The notes: a model not told the origin generated them from the sequence alone. DNA of 64,000 bases from Lachnocurva sp029100405 (GCA_046263755.1 JBJYZC010000001.1:1-64000); one strand, 5' to 3'; positions 1 to 6,845 are shown, counted from the first letter of the stretch. A program made the numbers and translations.

Positions 1-110
1 TTCATTTGATGACCTCCATTTGTATGCGGTAATCCCTGTTACCATTTGTCTTTTCCGACTTGTAGTATACAGGTAAATCCACGAACCTACAAATCGGAGG
101 TCATTACATA

Positions 111-1424
111 TTGTCTAAAATAGTGAGGTGGCCTATGGAGATTAGAAGAGATCGTTACTTGAATAGATTGATCAGTAAGAAAAATAATGGTCTAATCAAA
201 GTGATTACAGGCATCCGCAGAAGTGGAAAGTCATATTTGTTATTCAATCTGTACTTTGACTATTTGATTTCAATAGGGGTACCGGAAAGCAATATTATTA
301 CAATTCCACTGGATGACGTTGATTATGAAGAGTTCTGTGATCCACATGCTCTTAATAAATATATTAAAACGAAGATTTCAGATAAGAGTCAGCAGTATTA
401 TGTTTTTATTGATGAGGCACAATATGCAATCACGAAAGAAGAAATGAAAAACCCAGATCATCCGATTCGTCTATATGGTGTATTGAATTCACTTTTGAGA
501 AGAAAGAATGTAGATGTATATGTTACTGGAAGTAATTCGAAATTTCTGTCTTCGGATATCATGACAGAGTTCAGAGGCAGGGGGGATGAAATTCATATTT
601 CGCCATTGTCGTTCTCGGAATTCTATGCAGCTTCTGACAAGGAAATGGCAGATGCATGGAATGATTATCTGTATTATGGCGGATTACCGCATATACTGTT
701 CGAACCGGACAATGAGTCAAAGAGTGTATATTTGGAAAGGTTGAATAAAGAAATATATCTTCGTGATTTATGCGAGCGATATGACATACGTGAACAGAAT
801 GGTATGGAATCCTTGATGAAGGTGATTTCTTCAGCTATTGGGTCGCTTACAAACGCACAGAAAATATCTGATACATTCAAAAGTAGTGGGGATAAAACAT
901 TATCCATGCCAACAATTTCAAATTACCTGAAATATCTACAGGAGAGCTTTTTGATTCAAAAAGCAGAAAGATATGATATTAAGGGAAGAAAGTATATCAG
1001 TACACCATCGAAGTATTACTATACAGATCTTGGTCTTCGAAATGCTCTTCTAAATTTCAGGCAGTTTGAAGAAACACACTTAATGGAAAATGCTATCTAC
1101 AACGAACTGATTTACAGAGGATATAGTGTAGATGTTGGAGTTGTTGAGGTAAGGACACCAGAAGATGGGAAGCTGTTGAAAAAGCAGCTTGAAGTTGACT
1201 TTGTGGTAAATCATGCAAGCAGAAGGTACTACATACAATCAGCATTTGCATTGCCGAATCAAGAAAAGGTAGAGCAGGAACAGGCTTCATTAATTAAGAT
1301 CCCCGATTCCTTTAAAAAAATTATAATTGTTGGCGAAAATACTCCTTTAAGGAGAAATGAAGAAGGAATCACAATTATGGGGATTTTCGATTTTCTGCTG
1401 AACGAAAACAGTTTGGATTTGTAA
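111..1424 (+). CDS. AAA ATPase with DUF4143-type C-terminus
   Basis: The 437-residue product has a Walker A motif at about residues 34-41 (GIRRSGKS), a Walker B motif near 98-104 (VFIDEAQ) and a C-terminal region with EVDFVVN resembling the nuclease-like DUF4143 part of this ATPase family. These proteins occur in many copies in anaerobes and their function is poorly known. The start is a TTG at 111, eight bases after GGAGGT at 97-102; an in-frame ATG at 135 is the alternative. No transposase or partner gene is adjacent. It is the first gene of an accessory patch punctuated by short repeats, so horizontal acquisition is plausible but not shown. Confidence 0.85.
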   Translation: MSKIVRWPMEIRRDRYLNRLISKKNNGLIKVITGIRRSGKSYLLFNLYFDYLISIGVPESNIITIPLDDVDYEEFCDPHALNKYIKTKISDKSQQYYVFIDEAQYAITKEEMKNPDHPIRLYGVLNSLLRRKNVDVYVTGSNSKFLSSDIMTEFRGRGDEIHISPLSFSEFYAASDKEMADAWNDYLYYGGLPHILFEPDNESKSVYLERLNKEIYLRDLCERYDIREQNGMESLMKVISSAIGSLTNAQKISDTFKSSGDKTLSMPTISNYLKYLQESFLIQKAERYDIKGRKYISTPSKYYYTDLGLRNALLNFRQFEETHLMENAIYNELIYRGYSVDVGVVEVRTPEDGKLLKKQLEVDFVVNHASRRYYIQSAFALPNQEKVEQEQASLIKIPDSFKKIIIVGENTPLRRNEEGITIMGIFDFLLNENSLDL

Positions 1425-1441
1425 GAGGAGGTGAAAGATTA

Positions 1442-1546
1442 ATGAACGATTTTATGATGAGTGAAATGAGTGCCTTTCCTATGTGAGAGAGCATCCTGTG
1501 GACTGGAACGTTCCGACCGATATTCTCTACGGAAGCGCATACAATC
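1442..1546 (+). pseudogene. Remnant of an alpha/beta hydrolase-like gene
   Basis: A strong ribosome binding site (AGGAGGTG, about 1426-1433) precedes an ATG at 1442 whose frame stops after 14 codons. Adding one missing base near 1480 would continue the reading as YVREHPVDWNVPTDILYGSA, which resembles the C-terminal region of clostridial alpha/beta hydrolases around a WxVPTxILYG segment. The similarity ends where the 24-bp repeat begins at 1543. I read it as a frameshifted fragment cut off at the repeat. The family assignment is from memory and is uncertain. Confidence 0.45.
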
Positions 1547-1566
1547 TTGGTGACAGGCACCGTTAA
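1543..1566 (+). repeat. GGTGACAGGCACC repeat, copy 1
   Basis: First of five same-strand copies of a ~24-bp sequence reading AATCTT, GGTGACAGGCACC, GTTAA. GGTG and CACC can pair around an ACAGG loop, giving a short hairpin. This copy sits at the end of the hydrolase-like remnant. Confidence 0.9.
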
Positions 1567-1638
1567 GTAGAGGTGGGGGATTTCTTGCTTACGGCGTGTT
1601 AAATATAAAAGGTTTCCTAAGTAACCAATCCATGGACA

Positions 1639-1676
1639 TTGTGTATATAGACAAATGATGATATAATGTGTCTATA
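1639..1676 (+). promoter_or_regulatory. Promoter and operator of the toxin-antitoxin pair
   Basis: A -35 like TTGTGT (1639-1644) lies 17 bases from a perfect -10 TATAAT (1662-1667). The inverted repeat TATAGACA (1646-1653) and TGTCTATA (1669-1676) brackets the -10, as expected for autorepression by the antitoxin encoded 20 bases downstream. Confidence 0.75.
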
Positions 1677-1695
1677 CAAAATGGAGGTGATAATT

Positions 1696-1980
1696 ATGTT
1701 TACACAGCAAGAGGTAATCAGACCATCTGCAGATTTACGAAATCACTATAATGAAATTTCCAAACAGTGCCGTGAGGATAATGAAGCTGTAATTATTACG
1801 GTAAATGGGCGAGGAGATACGGTTACTCTCGCATATGAAGAGTATAAAAGAATGAAAGCAAGGATCGAACTTTTGGAGACTCTCGCAGAAGCTGATGAAG
1901 ATGTTAAGTATGGAAGAGTTGCTCCTATGAAAGATACATTTGACGACTTAAGAAGTCTTCTTACGGAGGGGCAGGCTTGA
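1696..1980 (+). CDS. Phd/YefM-family antitoxin
   Basis: The 94-residue protein has the typical Phd/YefM N-terminal DNA-binding layout (VIRPSADLRNHYNEI, then VIITVNGRGDTVTLAYEEY) followed by a charged C-terminal tail that would wrap the toxin. The ATG at 1696 is seven bases after GGAGGTG, and the upstream in-frame codon at 1666 overlaps the promoter, so it is not used. The stop overlaps the toxin start by three bases. It probably represses its own promoter through the dyad at 1646-1676. The pair lies between two copies of the 24-bp repeat. Confidence 0.88.
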   Translation: MFTQQEVIRPSADLRNHYNEISKQCREDNEAVIITVNGRGDTVTLAYEEYKRMKARIELLETLAEADEDVKYGRVAPMKDTFDDLRSLLTEGQA

Positions 1981-2294
1981 CGTACGAAGTTATAGGAACT
2001 GACACAGCAGATTCCTTAATTCGAAAAATCGTTCTTCATGTTGCAGAGAATTTTGGAACGGACGTGGCCTTGGAAAAATTGGATAATCTTGAAGAAGCTA
2101 TTATGAATCTGGGAGAGAATCCATATATTGGTACGGAGCCAAAGTATAATATACTTAAGCGGCAAGGATACCTGGTTCTTATTGTGGATAAATATCTTGT
2201 GTTTTATAAGGTTGATGATAATAAGAAACAGGTTATCGTATATGCAGTTGTAGACCAAAGACAGGATTATCTGAGTATTATAAGAGGCTTGTAG
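1977..2294 (+). CDS. RelE/ParE-superfamily toxin
   Basis: The 105-residue product ends with the arrangement typical of RelE/ParE toxins: NILKRQGYLVLIVDKYLVFY, then VIVYAVVDQRQDYLSI. It should be an mRNA interferase or gyrase poison neutralised by the preceding antitoxin; sequence alone does not separate these. Translation starts at TTG 1977, overlapping the antitoxin stop, with GGAGG at about 1964-1968, so the two are translationally coupled. No frame damage is visible and the pair appears functional. Confidence 0.85.
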   Translation: MTYEVIGTDTADSLIRKIVLHVAENFGTDVALEKLDNLEEAIMNLGENPYIGTEPKYNILKRQGYLVLIVDKYLVFYKVDDNKKQVIVYAVVDQRQDYLSIIRGL

Positions 2295-2330
2295 TTTTTG
2301 GCGAATTTCAACAGGCTTTTATGTTTACGG

Positions 2331-2354
2331 AATCTTGGTGACAGGCACCGTTAA
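2331..2354 (+). repeat. GGTGACAGGCACC repeat, copy 2
   Basis: Same 24-bp sequence and orientation as the copy at 1543. It separates the toxin-antitoxin pair from the membrane protein gene, whose ribosome binding site starts immediately after the repeat. Confidence 0.9.
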
Positions 2355-2368
2355 TGGGAGGAGAAAAA

Positions 2369-2830
2369 GTGTTATTGCAAATTCTGTTGTTTTCAATACC
2401 TTGTATTTTCCTTTTTATTAAGGTCACACACATTAAGAAGCCAGTCAGAGATATTCTCTTGATTGCAATCCTTGTATTAATTAGTTTTCTTATTTCAAAT
2501 TTTGATTACTTGTTTGAATATCTTCCAAATAAATCAGATTACATTCCGGCACAAGCGATAATTACCCAAAAGTATCATACAAGGAAAGGTATTCTTAGCC
2601 GTGGAAGTATTTCAGTAGAGTTTGAGGGAGAAAAAGAAAAAGCAGATAGTGTAACTATTAATTGTTTTGAAAATGTTGGTGACCGCATTGTTGTTGGGTT
2701 AAAGATTAATAACGGAAAGATAACGAGTGCTGTAAGAACGGAATTATCTTTAACATCGCGTAATTTGGCGTGGTTAACATTCTTATTTTGGGCTATAGTT
2801 TTATGTCTCAAGCAACCTAAGAACAAATAG
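2369..2830 (+). CDS. Small membrane protein of unknown function
   Basis: About 153 residues. Two hydrophobic segments near the N-terminus (LLQILLFSIPCIFLFI and ILLIAILVLISFLISNF) and one at the C-terminus (LAWLTFLFWAIVLCL) bracket a polar domain of about 80 residues that is probably outside the membrane. The middle part loosely resembles small beta-rich domains of the DUF3592 type, but I cannot assign a family. The likely start is GTG 2369 after GGGAGGAGA (2356-2364). An ATG at 2354 would use the last base of the preceding repeat and lacks a Shine-Dalgarno sequence. It is a lone gene between two repeat copies. Confidence 0.65.
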   Translation: MLLQILLFSIPCIFLFIKVTHIKKPVRDILLIAILVLISFLISNFDYLFEYLPNKSDYIPAQAIITQKYHTRKGILSRGSISVEFEGEKEKADSVTINCFENVGDRIVVGLKINNGKITSAVRTELSLTSRNLAWLTFLFWAIVLCLKQPKNK

Positions 2831-2860
2831 CATTCAGTTTGAACAAAATAGAAAAGTAAA

Positions 2861-2882
2861 CTTGGTGACAGGCACCGTTAAC
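2861..2882 (+). repeat. GGTGACAGGCACC repeat, copy 3
   Basis: Same repeat and orientation, but the left flank is AAA rather than AAT. Its right edge lies inside what remains of a YafQ-like toxin gene on the minus strand, 14 codons after that gene's start. Confidence 0.9.
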
Positions 2883-2923
2883 AGGTCTTTTTTGAAGCGG
2901 TTGGAGAGAATAACATCAAGCAT
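2882..2923 (-). pseudogene. Truncated YafQ/RelE-type toxin gene
   Basis: On the minus strand an ATG at 2923 overlaps the end of the DinJ-type antitoxin gene, exactly where a YafQ toxin normally starts. It reads MLDVILSNRFKKDL, a typical toxin N-terminus, and then runs into the 24-bp repeat, after which the frame is unrelated and soon stops. Only about 14 codons survive, so no toxin can be made. The truncation point coincides with the repeat edge. Confidence 0.65.
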
Positions 2924-3203
2924 CCTTGTCCTCCAGCACATCCTTTATTGCACTACGAAACGAAGAGTACCTCTTATATTTCTCGGGATGCGCCTTCATT
3001 TCGTAATACTCATTCATGGCAGCCATCGTTTCAGTATTAGGATTTTCTCTGGTGATGGTAAAAGGAATCCCCTGAACACGCAGCGACTGTTTCAAAAATA
3101 TTGTCACCGCAGTGGAAAGATCCATTCCGAGATCAGAGAATAGTTTCTGGCTTTCTTTCTTCAAATCAGCATCGAGACTGATATTTGTACTTACTTTAGA
3201 CAT
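2916..3203 (-). CDS. RelB/DinJ-family antitoxin, orphaned
   Basis: The 95-residue product starts MSKVSTNISLDADLKKESQ and has the ribbon-helix-helix layout of RelB/DinJ (SLDADLKKESQKLFSDLG, then MDLSTAVTIFLKQSL, then GIPFTI). The ATG at 3203 follows AGGAGGT; a longer frame to 3293 would read through the repeat and is unlikely. A plausible minus-strand promoter lies upstream, with TTGATA and a -10-like TATATC 17 bases apart, and TTGATAA / TTATCAA form an inverted repeat that could be the operator. The cognate toxin is reduced to 14 codons, so this antitoxin is an orphan. Confidence 0.82.
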   Translation of the reverse strand: MSKVSTNISLDADLKKESQKLFSDLGMDLSTAVTIFLKQSLRVQGIPFTITRENPNTETMAAMNEYYEMKAHPEKYKRYSSFRSAIKDVLEDKDA

Positions 3204-3275
3204 AAATACTACCTCCTTGATAAGAAGGATATAGCATGATTTGCACAATTTATCAATAAGATATGCGCATGAGGA

Positions 3276-3298
3276 AATCTTGGTGACAGGCACCGTTA
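3276..3298 (+). repeat. GGTGACAGGCACC repeat, copy 4
   Basis: Fourth same-strand copy, located upstream of the orphan antitoxin promoter. Confidence 0.88.
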
Positions 3299-3349
3299 TT
3301 ATCTCCGTGTATAAAAAAGTCCACCCATGGTGCGCATTTACTTGATGTG

Positions 3350-3373
3350 AATCTTGGTGACAGGCACCGTTAA
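3350..3373 (+). repeat. GGTGACAGGCACC repeat, copy 5
   Basis: Fifth same-strand copy, 74 bp after copy 4. The 51 bp between copies 4 and 5 hold no gene. This is the last copy seen; none occurs in the remaining 60 kb that I could find. Confidence 0.88.
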
Positions 3374-3527
3374 CAGAATGAATCGTGGTATTTTCAATGG
3401 ACGTAAAAATGTTGTATATGCCACATACTTGCTTTTCAATCTATATTATCCTTGCTAAGTCATCGTAGAGAATACCGTATCGATGGATTTATATAAATAG
3501 ATACTTAGTTGGCAAGGAGAAATAAAA

Positions 3528-4043
3528 ATGATAACAATGGATATGGTAAATCGATTGAGAGAAAGTCTGGAAGGGGAAAAGGATTTTGAAGAACTGTCCC
3601 TTGAAGAGAAGATTGATGACATTAAAAGATGCCATCATGAGAAGGAACTGATTCAGATTAAGACCATTCTCGATAAAATGAAGACATATGAAGAAGGAAA
3701 TAAAAAGAGAGATCCCAAAATCGAAGAGATCTTTCAGGCATTCCGGGCTATGTCGAAGGAACTGAAGACTCATTTTGAGTTAGAAGAAATAGAGGTCTTT
3801 CCTTTACTCATCTCTAGGGCATATCAAGAGAATGAAATGCGAAAGGTCATTACGGACATGCAGAGCGATCATGGAAAGACAGAAGAGTATATCCATCGAA
3901 TTGATGACCTGACGGGACAGTACCTGTATATGGCAGAAGATCCCGAACTGGCAAGGATCTATCGAGAAATGCAGGCCCTGTTCGCAGATATTTCGACCCA
4001 TATTGGAAAAGAAGATAATTCCCTGTGGGCTGAGTTTTCATAA
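3528..4043 (+). CDS. Hemerythrin-like di-iron protein (iron-sulfur repair/NO response type)
   Basis: The 171-residue all-helical protein has conserved hemerythrin-type ligands: His36/His37, His82 with Glu86/Glu87 (THFELEE), His115 with Glu119/Glu120 (SDHGKTEE) and His158 with Glu162 (THIGKEDN). This matches the C-terminal domain of RIC/ScdA/YtfE proteins, which repair iron-sulfur clusters after nitrosative or oxidative damage. The N-terminal ScdA domain is absent. The ATG at 3528 follows AAGGAGA. Its neighbours (Crp/Fnr regulator, ferredoxin, nitroreductase, Rrf2 regulator) fit a redox-stress role. Whether it repairs clusters or only senses O2 or NO cannot be told from sequence. Confidence 0.8.
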   Translation: MITMDMVNRLRESLEGEKDFEELSLEEKIDDIKRCHHEKELIQIKTILDKMKTYEEGNKKRDPKIEEIFQAFRAMSKELKTHFELEEIEVFPLLISRAYQENEMRKVITDMQSDHGKTEEYIHRIDDLTGQYLYMAEDPELARIYREMQALFADISTHIGKEDNSLWAEFS

Positions 4044-4081
4044 TTCTCGAACATCTCTATAATCTTGGCACTGCGAAAGAA

Positions 4082-4759
4082 TCAGTGATCACTGAGCATT
4101 TCCTGCAGACCATCTATATCAAGCAGTTCTATTTGCTTAGTGGAAAGGTGTATGAAACCTTTGGATTCCATTTTTTTCAGCTCACGATGGAGAGAGGGTC
4201 TGGATACATTCATCAGTAAAGCCCATTTGGTTATAGATTCGGGAATCGGAATGGTAGTACGGGCAGTCTGTTTATGACGAAGCAGCAACCAGAAGGCCGC
4301 TTTTTGTCCAATTCCGCTGTATGAGAAGAGCTCGATTCGCTCCTGCAGCATATACGTAGCGGTGGAAATTTCTGTTGTGAAATTTTCCAAAATACGTATA
4401 TCCTTCTGCATTAATGACAGGAAGTCTTCCTTTTTGATCATCATGATTGTTGCTGGCTTCGATGCTATCACATCGCAGGGGTAATGGTGACTGCGGGAGA
4501 AGACTGCTGCCGGGCCAATGAGGTCACCGGGTGTTCGGGTCGAAACATTCACCATACTTCCGTTCGGAAAGGTTTTCTGCCCTTGTACCTGTCCTTCCAG
4601 TACAATTCCGATACGGTCGGCGGTATCCATCTGAAGAAATATTGTCTCATCCTTGTCATAACACAGAATACGGTGAGGTGTAACATTAAGCACATCTCGC
4701 AGATCTGCTGCTGTTAAACCGTTGAAAACCGGGCTTTTTAATAATGGTAAGTAATCCAT
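4082..4759 (-). CDS. Crp/Fnr-family transcriptional regulator
   Basis: 225 residues with an N-terminal cyclic-nucleotide-binding-like beta barrel (about 20-140), a long dimer helix, and a C-terminal winged helix (about 170-215, ITKWALLMNVSRPSLHRELKKM). It lacks the four-cysteine iron-sulfur site of Fnr; only isolated cysteines are seen. It is transcribed away from the cupin-ferredoxin genes and is the natural candidate to control them and the hemerythrin gene. Clostridial relatives in such positions respond to nitrosative or redox stress, but the ligand here is unknown. The start follows AAGGAAGG. Confidence 0.85.
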   Translation of the reverse strand: MDYLPLLKSPVFNGLTAADLRDVLNVTPHRILCYDKDETIFLQMDTADRIGIVLEGQVQGQKTFPNGSMVNVSTRTPGDLIGPAAVFSRSHHYPCDVIASKPATIMMIKKEDFLSLMQKDIRILENFTTEISTATYMLQERIELFSYSGIGQKAAFWLLLRHKQTARTTIPIPESITKWALLMNVSRPSLHRELKKMESKGFIHLSTKQIELLDIDGLQEMLSDH

Positions 4760-4785
4760 ATCTGGTCCTTCCTTCGTTATAGATG

Positions 4786-4814
4786 CTTATATTATACACG
4801 AAAAAATCTGTCAA
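4786..4814 (-). promoter_or_regulatory. Promoter of the Crp/Fnr-family gene
   Basis: On the minus strand, consensus -35 TTGACA (4814-4809) is 17 bases from TATAAG (4791-4786), just upstream of the regulator gene. Confidence 0.7.
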
Positions 4815-4817
4815 AAC

Positions 4818-4831
4818 GTATCTGTGGATAC
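4818..4831. promoter_or_regulatory. Dyad GTATC-TGTG-GATAC in the divergent gap
   Basis: Perfect 5-bp inverted repeat between the Crp/Fnr-family gene and the cupin gene, next to the regulator's -35. A closely similar dyad (GTATC-T-GATAC) occurs at 5997-6007 in the nitroreductase promoter, which suggests a shared regulator. Confidence 0.45.
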
Positions 4832-4913
4832 AGAATAAGGGATGGATTTCAGTTATCATAACCATGAACAAAGGGGAGCAAACAGTTCCTGAAGTTCAGA
4901 AAGGAGGCAGAGC

Positions 4914-5567
4914 ATGAAGGAAAAGATTGGTGAGGTATTCTCCATCGCCAAGGATAATCAGACGGTCGAAGGATGCACAATCTCCAAAGCAATCCAGGAA
5001 GGAAGAAATTCCATCATATATTTTTCCCTCGCAGCAGGTACTGATATCAGTGCAGAGGTTTTTCCTTATCACAAGCTGATCCTGGTAGCGGAGGGCAGCC
5101 TGGAGGTATACGGCGACAATCATTATGTCAAAACACTGACGGCCGGCGACAGCATTGTAACACTTACAGATACACCAATAGGCATGCGCACGACAAACGG
5201 TGCGATTTATACAGAAATCGAGATACAAAAGGAGGACATTATGAATAATGTAATTAAGGCAGGCGAGGTATTCAAATTAGCAGAACTCATCCCTTATCAG
5301 GATGGCAAGATCGTCAACATCGATGTAGCTCACAATGACAAGATGAAATTTGTTGTGATGGCCTTTGATAAAGGAACCGGACTTTCCGAGCATGCAGCTC
5401 CCGGAGAAGCCATCATCTTCGCATTAGATGGTGAAGGTGTGATCGGATATGAAGGTGAAGATCACGTCATTAAGGCAGGCGAGAACTTCCACTTCGCTAA
5501 AGGGGGACGCCACTCTGTGAAGGCAACAGAGAAGTTCAAAATGGCACTTCTTCTTACACTCGAATAA
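4914..5567 (+). CDS. Double-cupin protein
   Basis: 217 residues forming two cupin barrels: residues about 1-105 (YHKLILVAEGSLEVYG) and 112-217 (EHAAPGEAIIFALDGEGVIGYEG, then HFAKGGRHSV). The second half carries His/Glu residues fit for metal binding; the first is less complete. No enzyme activity can be assigned. The gene starts at ATG 4914 after AAGGAGG. Inside it, a strong ribosome binding site (AAAAGGAGG) precedes an in-frame ATG at 5241, so the second cupin could also be made alone. It precedes a ferredoxin gene in the same direction, a pairing that suggests a redox or oxidative-stress role. Confidence 0.8.
   Translation: MKEKIGEVFSIAKDNQTVEGCTISKAIQEGRNSIIYFSLAAGTDISAEVFPYHKLILVAEGSLEVYGDNHYVKTLTAGDSIVTLTDTPIGMRTTNGAIYTEIEIQKEDIMNNVIKAGEVFKLAELIPYQDGKIVNIDVAHNDKMKFVVMAFDKGTGLSEHAAPGEAIIFALDGEGVIGYEGEDHVIKAGENFHFAKGGRHSVKATEKFKMALLLTLE
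5241..5567 (+). other. Possible internal translation start giving a single-cupin product
   Basis: AAAAGGAGG immediately precedes an in-frame ATG at 5241 at good spacing. Initiation here would yield a 108-residue protein consisting of only the second cupin domain. It could be a real second product or a relic of two formerly separate genes. Confidence 0.45.
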
Positions 5568-5637
5568 TAGAAGAAAACATAGATAACAACATCAGTTAAA
5601 GAGTAGATTTAATCAAAAAATACGGAGGTTGAAAACG

Positions 5638-5823
5638 ATGAAATATAGAGTAAATGACGGATGTATCGGATGTGGCCTTTGCACAGGAACATGCCCTGAA
5701 GTATTCCATATGACGGATGAAGGGGTAGCTGAAGCAATCGCAGAAGAGGTTGCTGCAGAAAATGAGGCAGCTGCAGCAGATGCCATGAGCGGATGCCCAG
5801 TCGGTGCCATTGAAGAGGCATAA
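5638..5823 (+). CDS. Single-cluster [4Fe-4S] ferredoxin
   Basis: 61 residues. Cys9, Cys12 and Cys15 (CIGCGLC) plus Cys53 (GCPVGAI) provide the four ligands of one [4Fe-4S] cluster, as in Thermotoga-type monocluster ferredoxins; Cys19 is extra. The middle is acidic and alanine-rich. The ATG at 5638 lies eight bases after GGAGGT; the TTG at 5629 overlaps that site and is unlikely to be used. It presumably passes electrons to a redox partner such as the nearby nitroreductase, which is inferred only from position. Confidence 0.9.
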   Translation: MKYRVNDGCIGCGLCTGTCPEVFHMTDEGVAEAIAEEVAAENEAAAADAMSGCPVGAIEEA

Positions 5824-5900
5824 GGAGACCAGGCATCGTGGCCAGCGCTGCGCCTTCAATCCCCATTTCCGTGAATGGACCATAGCCAAAAATCAGAACT

Positions 5901-5950
5901 GGGTCTAAGCCAATGTTTTTTTAAATCAGCGGCTTAGACCCGATTTTTTT
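5901..5950 (+). terminator. Intrinsic terminator after the ferredoxin gene
   Basis: GGGTCTAAGCC (5901-5911) pairs with GGCTTAGACCC (5931-5941) and is followed by GATTTTTTT. Confidence 0.9.
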
Positions 5951-5961
5951 AAGTTCGGATA

Positions 5962-6007
5962 TTGACAAGTGAGCATTGAGTCCTTATATTGTATTAGTAT
6001 CTGATAC
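5962..6007 (+). promoter_or_regulatory. Promoter and candidate operator of the nitroreductase-Rrf2 operon
   Basis: Consensus TTGACA (5962-5967) lies 17 bases from TATATT (5985-5990). Directly downstream is GTATTAGTATCTGATAC (5991-6007), containing the perfect dyad GTATC-T-GATAC; it would cover the transcription start and is a likely binding site for the Rrf2 regulator of this operon. Confidence 0.75.
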
Positions 6008-6029
6008 AAGTACGAAAGGAACGATTACT

Positions 6030-6845
6030 ATGACATTCTCTGCCAAAGATATGATTAGAAAAAGAAAAAGCGTGAGGACCTTCGACGGAAAACCTCTTAA
6101 GAATGAAGACAGGCTGGCCCTCGAAGAGTACATTAAATCTCAGACGAATCCCTTTGGTGTTCCTGTGGAATTTCGTCTGCTTGATGCGAAAGAGTATGGG
6201 CTTTCCAGTCCGGTGATTGTAGGAACAGATCTGTATCTTGCCGCAAAGGTAAAACGCTGCAAGCATTATGAGATCGGCTTCGGATACAGTTTTGAGCATA
6301 TCTGCCTTTATGCAGAATCACTCGGTCTGGGAACTGTAATGCTTGCTGCATCTCTCAGCAGAGCAGCATTTGAAAAAGCGATGAATGTTCAGAACGATGA
6401 AGTCCTCCCTGTTGCAAGTCCGGTCGGTTATCCTGCGCGGAAGAAATCGATCCGTGAATCCCTGATGCGAAAAGGTCTGAAGGCCGATGAACGGATTCCT
6501 TTTGAGCAGTTGTTTTTCGATAAGCAGTATGGGAATCCGCTGACTGTTTCGTCCGCCGGTATTTATGCCGATGCTCTGGAGATGGCAAGATGGGCTCCCT
6601 CTGCGGCGAACAAACAGCCTTGGAGAGCTGTTGTCATTGGGGATACGGTTCATTTCTATGAAGATAAGTCCATGAAGGACAGTCCAATTGGTGATATTCA
6701 GAAGGTAGATGTCGGTATCGCATTGGCACATTTTGATTTGACTATTCAGGAAGAAGGACATAAGGGTCGATTTGTTGAAGCTGATCCTGGTATCACACTT
6801 CCGGAAAATGTGCACTACATCATTTCGTTTGAAAGGGGAAAATAA
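6030..6845 (+). CDS. Nitroreductase-family flavoprotein (TM1586 type)
   Basis: 271 residues resembling the TM1586-like nitroreductase group, in which the two FMN-binding halves are arranged in one chain: RKRKSVRTFDGKPL near the N-terminus, SLGLGTVMLAASLSR in the middle, and ARWAPSAANKQPWRAVV near residue 190. The expected activity is NAD(P)H- or ferredoxin-dependent reduction using FMN; the natural substrate is unknown. The ATG at 6030 follows AAAGGAACG; the TTG at 5976 lies inside the promoter. The stop overlaps the ATG of the Rrf2 gene, so the two are translationally coupled. Confidence 0.82.
   Translation: MTFSAKDMIRKRKSVRTFDGKPLKNEDRLALEEYIKSQTNPFGVPVEFRLLDAKEYGLSSPVIVGTDLYLAAKVKRCKHYEIGFGYSFEHICLYAESLGLGTVMLAASLSRAAFEKAMNVQNDEVLPVASPVGYPARKKSIRESLMRKGLKADERIPFEQLFFDKQYGNPLTVSSAGIYADALEMARWAPSAANKQPWRAVVIGDTVHFYEDKSMKDSPIGDIQKVDVGIALAHFDLTIQEEGHKGRFVEADPGITLPENVHYIISFERGK

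Larger units (their letters stand above)
3204..3527. other. Gene-free gap at the edge of the accessory patch
   Basis: This stretch holds the promoter region of the orphan antitoxin, repeat copies 4 and 5, and an AT-rich leader of the hemerythrin-like gene. I see no coding potential. Confidence 0.6.

Noticed and set aside
2862..3143. A 93-residue plus-strand protein starting in repeat copy 3
   Set aside because: It is opposite the DinJ-type antitoxin gene and starts within the repeat without a ribosome binding site.
1543..3373. CRISPR array
   Set aside because: The repeats are 24 bp with unequal gaps of 74-788 bp containing genes, and no cas gene is near.
1543..3373. True integron attC sites
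   Set aside because: Only copy 1 fits the GTTRRRY core after the hairpin; the others diverge, the stem is short, and no integrase is in the window. Kept only as an analogy.
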